Origin: Mesorhizobium sp. B4-1-4
GTDB lineage: Bacteria; Pseudomonadota; Alphaproteobacteria; Rhizobiales; Rhizobiaceae
NCBI RefSeq assembly: GCF_006439395.2
Contig: NZ_CP083950.1
Coordinates: forward strand, 4,126,001-4,190,000
Length of the DNA stretch: 64,000 bases
Direction: 5' to 3'
The notes under the pieces were generated by a model. It saw only the letters and a program-made list of their open reading frames with translations. It had not been told where the DNA came from and made no database searches. This document shows positions 17,795 through 26,210 of the stretch, piece by piece. Every line of letters begins with the position of its first letter. Position 1 is the first letter of the stretch. A program made the position numbers and the translations under genes.

Positions 17795-18759
17795 GCACCG
17801 AGGCGATTCCTGCCGAAAAACCGAAGCGCAACTATAACGCCCTGTTCGGGTTGACGCTGCTGGCGCTGCTGGTGCTACTCTGGGTCATCCTGTCGCTGGC
17901 GACATCGAGCTTCGCCTCGGCCAACAACATCTCGAACCTTTTGCGTCAGGGCTCGATGATCGCCATCCTGGCTGTCGGCCAGACCTTCGTCATCATCACC
18001 GGCGGCATCGATCTGTCCGTCGGCGCCGTGGTCGGCTTCGCCACCGTCATTGCAGCAATGCTGATCAATGCCGGCGTCCCGGTTTTTCTCGCCATCCTGC
18101 TCACCCTGCTGGTCGGCGTCGCCATCGGCCTCTTCCATGGCTTTGGCATCGTCAAGATGGGCCTCCCGCCCTTCATCATCACGCTGGCGACGCTGACGTC
18201 GCTGCGCGGCATCGGCCTTCTGATGACCAATGGCAATTCGATCTCGATCAACAATGATGCCTTCCAGGAATTCTCGCGCAATTCCTTCCTCGGCATCCCC
18301 AATCTGTTCTGGATGGTTCTTCTGGTCGGCGTTCCCGCCTATGTCTTCCTGCACCATAGCCGCTGGGGCCGGTATCTCTTTTCGGTCGGCTCGAATGCCG
18401 AGGCCTCGCGCCTGTCGGGCGTCAATGTCCAGCGCACCATCTTCATGGCCTACACGCTGTCGGGTCTCTGCGCGGCGTTCGTTGGTGTGCTGCTCGCGTC
18501 GCGCATCGGCATCGGCAATCCGACCCAGGCCGAGGGCTGGGAACTGCAGGCGATCGCCTCGTCGGTGATCGGCGGCACCTCGCTGTTTGGCGCCGTCGGC
18601 TCGGTGCACGGGCCACTGCTCGGCGCCTTCATCTTGGCCACCATCAACAACGGTGCCAACCTGCTCAACGTCAACGCCTTCTGGCAGCGTGTCATCACCG
18701 GCGTGCTGATCATCGTCATCGTCTATTTCGACGGTCTGCGCCGCCGCGGCGGCAAGTAG
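17791..18759 (+). CDS. Sugar ABC transporter permease, RbsC family
   Basis: Inner-membrane permease of 322 residues. A short hydrophilic N-terminus is followed by 8-10 hydrophobic spans, with the family motifs GQTFVIITGGIDLSVGAVVG and YLFSVGSNAEASRLSGVNV. The latter is the cytoplasmic loop that contacts the ATPase. RbsC-type permeases usually work as homodimers, so a single gene is expected. Translationally coupled to the ATPase by a 4-base overlap. It completes the importer that begins at 15081. Confidence 0.93.
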   Translation: MSTEAIPAEKPKRNYNALFGLTLLALLVLLWVILSLATSSFASANNISNLLRQGSMIAILAVGQTFVIITGGIDLSVGAVVGFATVIAAMLINAGVPVFLAILLTLLVGVAIGLFHGFGIVKMGLPPFIITLATLTSLRGIGLLMTNGNSISINNDAFQEFSRNSFLGIPNLFWMVLLVGVPAYVFLHHSRWGRYLFSVGSNAEASRLSGVNVQRTIFMAYTLSGLCAAFVGVLLASRIGIGNPTQAEGWELQAIASSVIGGTSLFGAVGSVHGPLLGAFILATINNGANLLNVNAFWQRVITGVLIIVIVYFDGLRRRGGK

Positions 18760-18833
18760 CCAACGAACCGAAAATCGATCGCCGGCCCTGTATCGAGACG
18801 GGGCGGCTTTTCGTAAACCGACTGGACTGAAAT

Positions 18834-19850
18834 ATGAGAGCCGTCGTCTGCCGCTCACCCGGCGACCTTGTCCTGGAAAACCACCCCGCGCCCGGCTCGC
18901 CACCTCCCGGCTGGGCTCTGGTGGCGGTCAGCCATGTCGGCATCTGCGGCACCGACTATCATATCTTCGAAGGCAAGCACCCGTTCCTCACCTACCCCCG
19001 CATCATGGGCCACGAGGTATCGGGGACGATCATCGAGACCGGTGAAGGCGTCGATCTGGCCATTGGCGAACCGGTGGTCATCAACCCCTATCTTTCCTGC
19101 GGCAGGTGCATCGCCTGCCGGCATGGCAAGCCGAACTGCTGTGTGCGGATCGAAGTGCTCGGTGTCCATCGTGACGGCGCCATGTGCGACCAGATCCTGG
19201 TGCCGGCGCAAAACCTCTACCCGGCCAACGGCCTGTCGCTCGCCGACGCCGCCGCCGTGGAGTTCCTGGCCATCGGCGCGCATGCCGTGCGTCGCTCGCG
19301 CGCCGATCCCGGCGCCCGCACGCTGGTCATCGGCGCCGGTCCGATCGGGCTTGGCGCCGGCATCTTCGCCCGGATCGCCGGGCTCGATGTGACGCTGCTC
19401 GATATGAGCAGCGAAAGACTGAATTTTGCCGCGAACGAACTCGGCTTCCCGATCCTCGATGGATCACGCGGCGCGGCATCCGATCTGGTCAGGGAGGCGA
19501 CGTCAGGCGAAGGGTTCGACGTGGTCTTCGACGCCACCGGCAACACCCAGTCGGTGAAGTCGGCCTTCGCCCATGTCGCGCATGGCGGGACCCTGGTGCT
19601 GGTCAGCGTCGTCAATGATGACATCGCCTTCTCCGACCCGGAGTTCCACAAACGGGAGATGACGCTGATCGGCAGCCGCAATGCCTTGCGCGCCGACTTC
19701 GATCACGTCGCCGTTTCGATCCGCAGCGGCGCCGTGCCGTTGGCCAAGCTGATTACCAACCGGACGACATTGGCCGATACGCCGTCCGATCTCGCCCGCT
19801 GGGCACATGAAAAATCCGGCCTGATCAAGGCCGTGATCGAGGTCGGATAA
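18834..19850 (+). CDS. Zinc-containing sugar/alcohol dehydrogenase (MDR family)
   Basis: Medium-chain dehydrogenase of 338 residues. The catalytic zinc site reads VGICGTDYHIF with GHEVSGTI, the structural zinc cluster is CGRCIACRHGKPNCC, and the NAD-binding Rossmann motif is GAGPIGLGAGIFA near residue 166. It is close in style to L-galactonate, L-threonine and sorbitol dehydrogenases. It follows the importer permease by 74 bases and probably oxidises the imported sugar or a downstream sugar acid in the cytoplasm. Which step of the inferred oxidative route it performs is not determined. Confidence 0.87.
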   Translation: MRAVVCRSPGDLVLENHPAPGSPPPGWALVAVSHVGICGTDYHIFEGKHPFLTYPRIMGHEVSGTIIETGEGVDLAIGEPVVINPYLSCGRCIACRHGKPNCCVRIEVLGVHRDGAMCDQILVPAQNLYPANGLSLADAAAVEFLAIGAHAVRRSRADPGARTLVIGAGPIGLGAGIFARIAGLDVTLLDMSSERLNFAANELGFPILDGSRGAASDLVREATSGEGFDVVFDATGNTQSVKSAFAHVAHGGTLVLVSVVNDDIAFSDPEFHKREMTLIGSRNALRADFDHVAVSIRSGAVPLAKLITNRTTLADTPSDLARWAHEKSGLIKAVIEVG

Positions 19851-19940
19851 GATATCCGTTCCAACACGAGATTCGGCCGATCGTTGAGTGGGGACCTTGG
19901 CAGATCGCTGCCTTGGCAACTGGCCGAAACACCTATCGCT

Positions 19941-20110
19941 TCGTCATCCTGTGGCGGAGCAAGGAGCGAAGCGACGCGGCGCAGACCATGGGATCCAAGC
20001 CGTGACCTCGAAGCGTTGCCTCAGTGCAGAACGCTGCATCGTCGGCCGAGATCGCGGCATGGATCCTTGGGTTCCGCGACGGAGCTTCGCCACTGCTTCG
20101 CCTGACGACG
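19941..20110. repeat. Palindromic intergenic repeat, family 2, copy 1
   Basis: A run containing GGCGGAGCAAGGAGCGAAGC and GACGCGGCGCAGACC reappears inverted at its far end (GGTTCCGCGACGGAGC, CTGACGACG). A second copy of the same family lies at 32241-32425. It occupies most of the gap 19851-20117 between two convergent genes and is a mobile-looking intergenic element without coding capacity. Confidence 0.75.
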
Positions 20111-20117
20111 TTGGGGA

Positions 20118-20903
20118 CTAATTGATCACCGACAACTTCAGTTCGACCCGCTCTGCCGGAAAGCGCGACTCCGAAAACTGGATCGGCTGGCCGTCGGGCG
20201 TGACGTTGACGGCGACCGTGACCAGCACGATGGCGCCGGGCTGCAGGTCGAGGTCGGCAAGGTCGGCCGCATCGGCATGGCGCGCCGACAGCACGGTCGA
20301 TTGCCGGAGATAATCGTCTATTCCGAAACGCGCCAGCGACGCCGTGACCGATCCTGTCTCAGCCATGGCCTTGTCGATACCGGCAAAGCGCCTGGCATCG
20401 AACCAGCCGGCGGCGCGCGATACCGGCCGTCCATCGGCTTCGCCGCGTGTCTCCAACCTTATCACCTCGGTCCCCCTGGCCAGCCCAAGCCCCTCGGCGA
20501 CTCGCTGGCTGGCAGGCTCGACCGAGGAGGCAAGCAGCACGATGTGCCGTTCCGACGTCTGCCCCTGCAGGCCTGTTGAAAAGCGCGTGCGCGCGCCGAT
20601 CGGATAGGAGAGCCGCGTGCGCGACAAGACGAAGGTGCCGCGTCCCTGCTCCGCCCGCAAAACCCCTTCCTGGACAAGGGCCGATATGGCGCTGCGCACG
20701 GTGTGACGATTGACGCCATAGCGTTCGGCCAGCACCACCTCGGGCGGCAGCGCGGCATTCTCGGCGAAATCGCCGATGGCGATCGATTGCAGAATCTTGT
20801 CGGCGATCTGGCGCCATAACGAAACGCCGCTGCGTCGCTCTATGCTGTCGGCCATTTGCTGCCCGATCATCCCCTGGCCCACCCTCTCGATCTTGTCATC
20901 CAC
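20118..20903 (-). CDS. phnF: Phosphonate operon regulator PhnF (GntR/HutC family)
   Basis: Protein of 261 residues. The N-terminal GntR winged helix is WRQIADKILQSIAIGDFAEN then LAERYGVNRHTVRSAISALVQEG, and the C-terminal UTRA effector domain includes VIRLETRGEADGRPVSRAAG and FSESRFPAERVEL. It is divergent from phnG with an AT-rich gap holding a dyad at 20948-20963. PhnF proteins typically repress phosphonate genes until phosphonate or phosphate limitation signals are present. The first methionine is taken at 20903; a start at residue 12 or 18 is also possible. Confidence 0.9.
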   Translation of the reverse strand: MDDKIERVGQGMIGQQMADSIERRSGVSLWRQIADKILQSIAIGDFAENAALPPEVVLAERYGVNRHTVRSAISALVQEGVLRAEQGRGTFVLSRTRLSYPIGARTRFSTGLQGQTSERHIVLLASSVEPASQRVAEGLGLARGTEVIRLETRGEADGRPVSRAAGWFDARRFAGIDKAMAETGSVTASLARFGIDDYLRQSTVLSARHADAADLADLDLQPGAIVLVTVAVNVTPDGQPIQFSESRFPAERVELKLSVIN

Positions 20904-20947
20904 CCGTCATGGACTCACGCTAGATAAAGAGTATAATTTGTATAGTC

Positions 20948-20963
20948 GTCTATATCAATAGAC
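20948..20963. promoter_or_regulatory. Likely PhnF operator in the phnF-phnG gap
   Basis: GTCTATATCAATAGAC has perfect GTCTAT/ATAGAC arms in an AT-rich stretch. A related GTATAGTCGTCTATA pattern overlaps it to the left. It is placed 27 bases upstream of the phnG start codon, where a repressor would block the operon. Confidence 0.6.
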
Positions 20964-20989
20964 AAATTTAACAGCAAGGAAAACAGGCG

Positions 20990-21451
20990 ATGCGAGGACA
21001 GGAAGCCCGCGACCAGGCCGACCGGAAGGCCGCCATGGCGACGCTGGCGCAATCGAGCGGCGACGACATCGTCCGGCTCTGGAACGAGGCCGGCCTGCCT
21101 TCGCAAGCCGAGCTGCTGCGCGGTCCCGAAACCGGCCTGGTGACGCTGCGCGGTCGCATCGGCGGCGGCGGTGCGCCATTCAATGTCGGTGAAGCGACCG
21201 TCACCCGCGCCACTGTCCGGCTGCCGTCCGGACAGGTCGGCCATTGCTACGCGTTTGGCCGCGACAAGCAGAAGGCGAAGCTGGCGGCCATCGCCGATGC
21301 GCTGTGGCAGGACCCCGCCCACCGCACCGAGGTCGAGACCAGGCTGATCGCGCCTTTGCGGACTGCGCTCGCCACTGCCCATGAAAAGCGCCGCGCCGAG
21401 ACGGCGGCAACGAAGGTGGATTTCTTCACCATGGTTCGCGGAGAAGACTGA
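20990..21451 (+). CDS. phnG: C-P lyase subunit PhnG
   Basis: Protein of 153 residues, the usual PhnG length, starting MRGQEARDQADRKAAMATLA. PhnG is part of the PhnG2H2I2J2 core that makes ribose-1-phosphonate triphosphate from ATP and phosphonate and then cleaves the C-P bond. The motif LRGRIGGGGAPFNVGEATVTR is family-typical. RBS AAGGA precedes the ATG. It overlaps phnH by one base (TGATG), so the two are translated together. First gene of the phn operon. Confidence 0.93.
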   Translation: MRGQEARDQADRKAAMATLAQSSGDDIVRLWNEAGLPSQAELLRGPETGLVTLRGRIGGGGAPFNVGEATVTRATVRLPSGQVGHCYAFGRDKQKAKLAAIADALWQDPAHRTEVETRLIAPLRTALATAHEKRRAETAATKVDFFTMVRGED

Positions 21452-22062
21452 TGGACATCGCAGCCCAATCGATCGAGGGCGGATTCGCCGATCCGGTCTT
21501 CAACGCGCAGACCGTTTTCCGAGCGATCATGGACGCGATGGCGCGGCCGGGCAGCGTGCAGCCCCTGCCGGTTCTTGCCCGCCCGCCGGCGCCGCTTTCG
21601 ACAACCGCCGGTGCCATCGCGCTGGCGCTCTGCGACAGCGACACGCCGCTCTGGCTCGACCCAGCCCTGCACGCCTCCGCGGCGGTCATCTCCTGGCTTG
21701 GCTTCCACACTGGCGCGCCGCTGGCCAACACGCCCGCCGACGCGCATTTCGCCTTTGTCGCAACGCCCGCCGAGATGATGGCGCTCGACGGTTTTTCGCA
21801 GGGCACGCAGGATTATCCCGACCGCTCGACGACCCTGATCCTACAGGTTAGCGAGCTCGGTTCGGGCGTCCCGTTGCGGCTCGAAGGCCCCGGCATCGAG
21901 ACCAGCGCCACGATCGCGCCGGCACAGATGCCGCGTCATTTCATCGAGCAGTGGAAGCAGAATACCAAGCGCTTTCCGCGTGGCGTCGACATCATCCTCG
22001 CCGCCGCCGACGGCATAGCTTGCCTGCCGCGCACGACGCGCATCAAGACGATGGAGGCGTAA
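21451..22062 (+). CDS. phnH: C-P lyase subunit PhnH
   Basis: Protein of 203 residues. It shows the typical PhnH opening, GGFADPVFNAQTVFRAIMDAMARPG, and the tail IDIILAA-type segment (GVDIILAADGIACLPRTTRI). PhnH is a structural subunit of the C-P lyase core complex with a PLP-transferase-like fold but no PLP. Coupled to phnG and followed by phnI one base later. Confidence 0.93.
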   Translation: MDIAAQSIEGGFADPVFNAQTVFRAIMDAMARPGSVQPLPVLARPPAPLSTTAGAIALALCDSDTPLWLDPALHASAAVISWLGFHTGAPLANTPADAHFAFVATPAEMMALDGFSQGTQDYPDRSTTLILQVSELGSGVPLRLEGPGIETSATIAPAQMPRHFIEQWKQNTKRFPRGVDIILAAADGIACLPRTTRIKTMEA

Positions 22063-22063
22063 G

Positions 22064-23176
22064 ATGTATGTCGCGGTAAAGGGCGGCGAAGCCGCAATCG
22101 CCAATGCCCACAGCCTGCTTGCCGATCGCCGGCGCGGCGACCGTTCGGTGCCGGCGCTGCGCCTCGACCAGATCGTCGAGCAGCTGGCGCTCGGCGTCGA
22201 CCGGGTGATGAGCGAAGGCTCTCTCTATGACCGTGAACTCGCCGCGCTCGCCATAGTCCAGGCGCGCGGCGACATGATCGAGGCGATCTTCCTGGTGCGT
22301 GCCTATCGCACCACGCTGCCCCGCTTCGGCTACAGCAACCCGATCGACACCGGCACAATGCTGGTCGAGCGGCGCGTCTCGGCGACCTACAAGGACCTTC
22401 CCGGCGGACAGTTGCTCGGCCCGACTTTCGACTACACGCACCGCCTGCTCGATCCCGGGCTGGCCGCAGGCGCCGATGTCGCCGAACCCTTGCGGCGCGA
22501 CACGGAAGTGCAGCCCATGCCGCGCGTCTCGGCCATCCTCGCCCGCGAAGGCCTGATAGAACCCGACGGCGAGATGCCGCAGGACCATGTCCCCGGCGAC
22601 ATCACCCGCGAGCCGCTGGAATTCCCGATGGCACGCGACATCCGCCTGCAGGCGCTGTCGCGCGGCGACGAGGGTTTTCTGCTGGCGCTCGGCTATTCCA
22701 CCCAGCGCGGCTATGCCCGCAACCACCCCTTCGTCGGCGAGATCCGCATCGGCGAGGTCGAGTTGGAGCTCGACGTTCCCGAACTGCCCTTTGCCGTGCC
22801 GCTCGGCACGGTGCGGGTCACGGAATGTCAGATGGTCAACCAGTTCAAGGGATCGGCCAAGGCGCCGCCGCAATTCACCCGCGGCTACGGCCTCGTCTTC
22901 GGCCAGAGCGAGCGCAAGGCGATGGCCATGGCGCTCTGCGACCGGGCGCTACGCGCTTCCGAACTCGGCGAGGATATCGTTGCCGCCGCGCAGGACGAAG
23001 AATTCGTCATCTCGCACTCCGACAATGTCCAGGCGACCGGCTTCGTCGAGCATCTGAAGCTGCCGCACTATGTCGATTTCCAGGCAGAGCTCGACCTCGT
23101 ACGCCGCATGCGGGCCGAGTATGAGGCCCGCGAAAACCCCGCGAAGGCGGAAGAGAAAAGGGAGGCCGCGGAATGA
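22064..23176 (+). CDS. phnI: C-P lyase subunit PhnI
   Basis: Protein of 370 residues. PhnI is the nucleosidase-like subunit that, with PhnG, H and L, swaps the adenine of ATP for phosphonate. The start MYVAVKGGEAAIANAHSLLA is the family signature, and HSDNVQATGFVEHLKLPHYV near the C-terminus is highly conserved. The stop overlaps the fosX start (ATGA). The acidic/basic tail (EAREN to EKREAAE) is low complexity. Confidence 0.94.
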   Translation: MYVAVKGGEAAIANAHSLLADRRRGDRSVPALRLDQIVEQLALGVDRVMSEGSLYDRELAALAIVQARGDMIEAIFLVRAYRTTLPRFGYSNPIDTGTMLVERRVSATYKDLPGGQLLGPTFDYTHRLLDPGLAAGADVAEPLRRDTEVQPMPRVSAILAREGLIEPDGEMPQDHVPGDITREPLEFPMARDIRLQALSRGDEGFLLALGYSTQRGYARNHPFVGEIRIGEVELELDVPELPFAVPLGTVRVTECQMVNQFKGSAKAPPQFTRGYGLVFGQSERKAMAMALCDRALRASELGEDIVAAAQDEEFVISHSDNVQATGFVEHLKLPHYVDFQAELDLVRRMRAEYEARENPAKAEEKREAAE

Positions 23177-23592
23177 TCGACGGCCTATCCCACATGACCT
23201 TTATCGTGCGCGATCTCGGCCGGATGACCAGGATTCTCGAGGGCGTGTTCGATGCGCGCGAGGTCTATGCCAGTGACGCCGGACAGTTCTCGCTGTCGCG
23301 CGAAAAATTCTTCCTGATCGGCGACATCTGGATCGCCATCATGGAAGGCGAGCCGCTGCCGGAGCGCAGCTACAATCACGTCGCCTTCAAGATCGATGAC
23401 GCCGATTTCGACCGCTATGCCGAGCGCGTCGGCAAGCTCGGGCTTGAGATGCGCCCGCCGCGCCCACGCGTCGAGGGTGAGGGCCGCTCGATCTATTTCT
23501 ACGACGACGACAACCACATGTTCGAACTGCACACCGGGACGCTCAACCAGCGGCTGGCGCGCTATGCCAAAGGACTGGAAGTCTCAGCATGA
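23173..23592 (+). CDS. fosX: FosX-type epoxide hydrolase (fosfomycin resistance, VOC fold) inside the phn operon
   Basis: Protein of 139 residues of the vicinal-oxygen-chelate family. Metal ligands expected for FosX are present: His7 (LSHMTF), His69 (SYNHVAF) and Glu118 (HMFELH). The proposed general base Glu44 (LSREKFF) is also there. FosX adds water to the epoxide of fosfomycin, a natural phosphonate, using Mn(II). The M. loti FosX is a characterised weak fosfomycin hydrolase encoded in the phn locus, which this matches. ATGA overlaps couple it to both phnI and phnJ, so it is a genuine operon member and may act on a different phosphonate in vivo. Confidence 0.93.
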   Translation: MIDGLSHMTFIVRDLGRMTRILEGVFDAREVYASDAGQFSLSREKFFLIGDIWIAIMEGEPLPERSYNHVAFKIDDADFDRYAERVGKLGLEMRPPRPRVEGEGRSIYFYDDDNHMFELHTGTLNQRLARYAKGLEVSA

Positions 23593-24506
23593 CCGACATC
23601 GCCACCTACAACTTCGCCTATCTCGACGAACAGACCAAGCGGATGATCCGCCGCGCGATCCTGAAGGGCATCGCCATCCCCGGCTACCAGGTGCCGTTCG
23701 CCTCGCGAGAAATGCCGATGCCTTACGGCTGGGGCACCGGCGGCGTCCAGGTCACCGCTTCGATCATCGGACCGGACGATGTGCTGAAGGTCATCGACCA
23801 GGGCGCCGACGACACCACCAATGCCGTCTCGATTCGCGCCTTCTTCAAGAAGGTCGCCAATGTCGCGGTGACCACCGATACGGCCAGCGCCACCATCATC
23901 CAGACCCGCCACCGCATCCCCGAACATCCGCTGACCGCAGGCCAGGTGCTGGTCTATCAGGTGCCGATCCCGGAACCGTTGCGGTTCCTCGAACCGCGCG
24001 AAACCGAGACGCGGAAAATGCACGCGCTGGAGGAATACGGCCTCATGCATGTGAAGCTCTACGAGGACATCGCCAAGCACGGCCGCATCGCCACCACCTA
24101 TGCCTATCCGGTCAAGGTCGAGGGCCGCTATGTGATGGATCCTTCGCCGACGCCGAAATTCGACAATCCCAAGATGCACCGCTCGCCGGCCCTGCAGCTG
24201 TTCGGCGCCGGCCGCGAAAAGCGCATCTACGCGGTGCCGCCCTTCACCGACGTCGTCAGCCTCGACTTCGAGGACCATCCGTTCGAGATACAGACCTTCG
24301 ACCAGCCCTGCGCGTTGTGTGGAGCCGAGAATGTCTATCTCGACGAGGTCATCCTCGACGACCATGGCGGCCACATGTTCGTCTGCTCCGATACCGACCA
24401 TTGCGAGAAGCGGCGCGAAGAGGGTCATCGCGGCCATCTTGCCCCTGAAACCCACGTCGCTTCGGGAACCCATTCTACCCCGGAAACAATGGAGCCGGCA
24501 CAATGA
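23589..24506 (+). CDS. phnJ: C-P lyase catalytic subunit PhnJ (radical SAM)
   Basis: Protein of 305 residues that cleaves the C-P bond of 5-phosphoribosyl 1-phosphonate to give an alkane and a cyclic phosphate. The four cysteines CxxC-x21-C-x5-C (CALCG, then VCSDTDHC) hold the 4Fe-4S cluster and radical residue. The conserved block GYQVPFASREMPMPYGWGTG follows the start. ATP/SAM-associated conserved stretches (LIQ/IIQTRHRIPE, PEPLRFLEPRETETR) are intact. The C-terminal tail after the last cysteine is about 28 residues. It overlaps fosX and phnK by 4 bases each. Confidence 0.96.
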   Translation: MTDIATYNFAYLDEQTKRMIRRAILKGIAIPGYQVPFASREMPMPYGWGTGGVQVTASIIGPDDVLKVIDQGADDTTNAVSIRAFFKKVANVAVTTDTASATIIQTRHRIPEHPLTAGQVLVYQVPIPEPLRFLEPRETETRKMHALEEYGLMHVKLYEDIAKHGRIATTYAYPVKVEGRYVMDPSPTPKFDNPKMHRSPALQLFGAGREKRIYAVPPFTDVVSLDFEDHPFEIQTFDQPCALCGAENVYLDEVILDDHGGHMFVCSDTDHCEKRREEGHRGHLAPETHVASGTHSTPETMEPAQ

Positions 24507-25279
24507 CCGACGAACCGCTGCTCCGCGTCTCGGCGCTTTCCAAATTCTATGGCTCGCGCGTCGGCTGCGACAACGTCTCCTTCGACCTGTGGCCGGGCGA
24601 GGTCCTGGCTGTCGTCGGCGAGTCCGGTTCCGGCAAGACGACGCTGCTCAACTGCCTGTCGACGCGGCTGCTGCCTTCTTCTGGCACCGCCAGCTATCGC
24701 ATGCGCGATGGCCAGTTCCGCGAGCTCTACCGCATGAGCGAGGCCGAGCGCCGCTTCCTGATGCGCACCGACTGGGGCTTTGTCCATCAGAACCCGGCCG
24801 ACGGGCTGCGCATGACGGTGTCGGCCGGCGCCAATGTCGGCGAACGGCTGATGGCCGTCGGCGACCGCCACTATGGCAGGATCCGCGCCACGGCCGTCGA
24901 CTGGTTGTCGCGCGTCGAGATCGAGGAAGACCGGATCGACGACGAACCGCGCGCCTTTTCCGGCGGCATGCGCCAGCGTCTGCAGATCGCCCGCAACCTC
25001 GTCACCGGCCCACGGCTGGTGTTCATGGATGAGCCGACCGGCGGCCTCGACGTGTCGGTGCAGGCCCGCCTGCTCGACCTCTTGCGTGGCCTCGTCACCG
25101 ATCTTGGCCTCGCGGCCATCGTCGTCACCCACGACCTCGCGGTGGCTCGCCTTCTGTCCCAGCGCATGATGGTGATGAAGGACGGCCGCGTCGTCGAAAG
25201 CGGCCTCACCGACCGCGTGCTCGACGACCCGCGCGCGCCCTACACCCAGCTTCTCGTTTCCTCGATCCTGCAGGTTTGA
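24503..25279 (+). CDS. phnK: C-P lyase complex ABC-type ATPase PhnK
   Basis: ATPase of 258 residues with Walker A GESGSGKTT, signature FSGGMRQRLQIARNLV, Walker B LVFMDEPTGGLD and H-loop VTHDLAVA. It resembles dipeptide transporter ATPases, but PhnK docks as a dimer on the PhnGHIJ core and is needed for C-P cleavage, not for transport. ATGA overlap with phnJ. Its stop is followed by a palindromic repeat that separates it from phnL. Confidence 0.95.
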   Translation: MTDEPLLRVSALSKFYGSRVGCDNVSFDLWPGEVLAVVGESGSGKTTLLNCLSTRLLPSSGTASYRMRDGQFRELYRMSEAERRFLMRTDWGFVHQNPADGLRMTVSAGANVGERLMAVGDRHYGRIRATAVDWLSRVEIEEDRIDDEPRAFSGGMRQRLQIARNLVTGPRLVFMDEPTGGLDVSVQARLLDLLRGLVTDLGLAAIVVTHDLAVARLLSQRMMVMKDGRVVESGLTDRVLDDPRAPYTQLLVSSILQV

Positions 25280-25297
25280 TGATGCTCGCTCCGGCGT

Positions 25298-25453
25298 ACC
25301 CCCCTCTGGCCTGCCGGCCATCTCCCCCTCAAGGGGGGAGATCGGATGTCGCGTCGGCTTTCGCCAATCTTCAACGTTGCAGAATGAGCGAGGCAAAAGA
25401 GGTGCTGATCTCCCCCCTTGAGGGGGAGATGGCCGGCAGGCCAGAGGGGGGCG
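25298..25453. repeat. Palindromic intergenic repeat, family 1, between phnK and phnL
   Basis: Outer arms CCCCTCTGGCCTGCCGGCCA and its inverse TGGCCGGCAGGCCAGAGGGG flank two inner hairpins (CTCCCCCTCAAGGGGGGAG and CTCCCCCCTTGAGGGGGAG). A related copy sits inside the coding sequence at 59260-59417, and reduced forms are at 34663-34708 and 57124-57157. It inserts about 220 bases into an otherwise overlapping operon and could form a large RNA structure affecting phnL and downstream genes. Confidence 0.85.
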
Positions 25454-25502
25454 CTTGGCGCCACGCAGGATCACTATCGAATGGCGACCGGAGGACTTTC
25501 TG

Positions 25503-26210
25503 ATGCCAACCCCGCTCGTTGTCTCCGATGTCGCCAAAAGCTTCACCATGCATCTGCGCGACGGCATCAAATTGCCGGTCGTCGCCGGCGTCTCCTTCTC
25601 GATCAAGGCTGGCGAATGCACCGTGCTCGGTGGTCCCTCCGGCGCCGGCAAGAGCTCGATCCTGAAGATGCTTTACGGCAACTATGCCGTCGACGAAGGC
25701 CAGATCATCGTCAGCCATGAAGGCGGCCTGATCGATCTCGCCAATGCCAGCCCGCGCACCGTGCTTGCCGTGCGCCGGCAAACCATCGGCTATGTCAGCC
25801 AGTTCCTGCGCACCGTGCCGCGCGTCTCGGCGCTCGATGTCGTTGCCGAACCGCTGGTCGAGCGCGGCGAAGAGCGCGAGAAAGCCAGAGACAAGGCGCG
25901 CGCCTTGCTGGCGCAGCTCAATTTGCCGGAAAAACTCTGGGCGCTGCCGCCGGCAACCTTCTCGGGCGGCGAGCAGCAACGCGTCAACATCGCGCGCGGC
26001 TTCATCACCGAGCATCCCATCCTGCTGCTCGACGAGCCGACCGCCTCGCTCGATGCCAGGAACCGCGACGTGGTGATCGAACTCATCGCCGCCAAGAAGG
26101 CAGCGGGCGTCGCCTTGCTCGGCATCTTCCACGACCATGATGTCCGAGAGGCGGTCGCCGACCGCGTCATCGACGTTACCGCCTTTGCTCCAGGAAAACT
26201 CGCCGCATGA
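25503..26210 (+). CDS. phnL: C-P lyase complex ABC-type ATPase PhnL
   Basis: Protein of 235 residues from the ATG at 25503, which follows GGAGGA; the frame extends upstream into the repeat, but that part is not conserved in character. Walker A is GPSGAGKSS, signature FSGGEQQRVNIARGF, Walker B ILLLDEPTASLD and H-loop FHDHDVREA. PhnL is required with PhnG, H and I for the first step (phosphonate-ribosyl triphosphate formation). It overlaps the following acetyltransferase-type gene by ATGA. Confidence 0.94.
   Translation: MPTPLVVSDVAKSFTMHLRDGIKLPVVAGVSFSIKAGECTVLGGPSGAGKSSILKMLYGNYAVDEGQIIVSHEGGLIDLANASPRTVLAVRRQTIGYVSQFLRTVPRVSALDVVAEPLVERGEEREKARDKARALLAQLNLPEKLWALPPATFSGGEQQRVNIARGFITEHPILLLDEPTASLDARNRDVVIELIAAKKAAGVALLGIFHDHDVREAVADRVIDVTAFAPGKLAA

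Noticed and set aside
25298..25453. Possible CRISPR-like or IS-end structure
   Set aside because: There are only nested inverted repeats without spacer-repeat periodicity, transposase gene or target duplication, so it is called a palindromic repeat.
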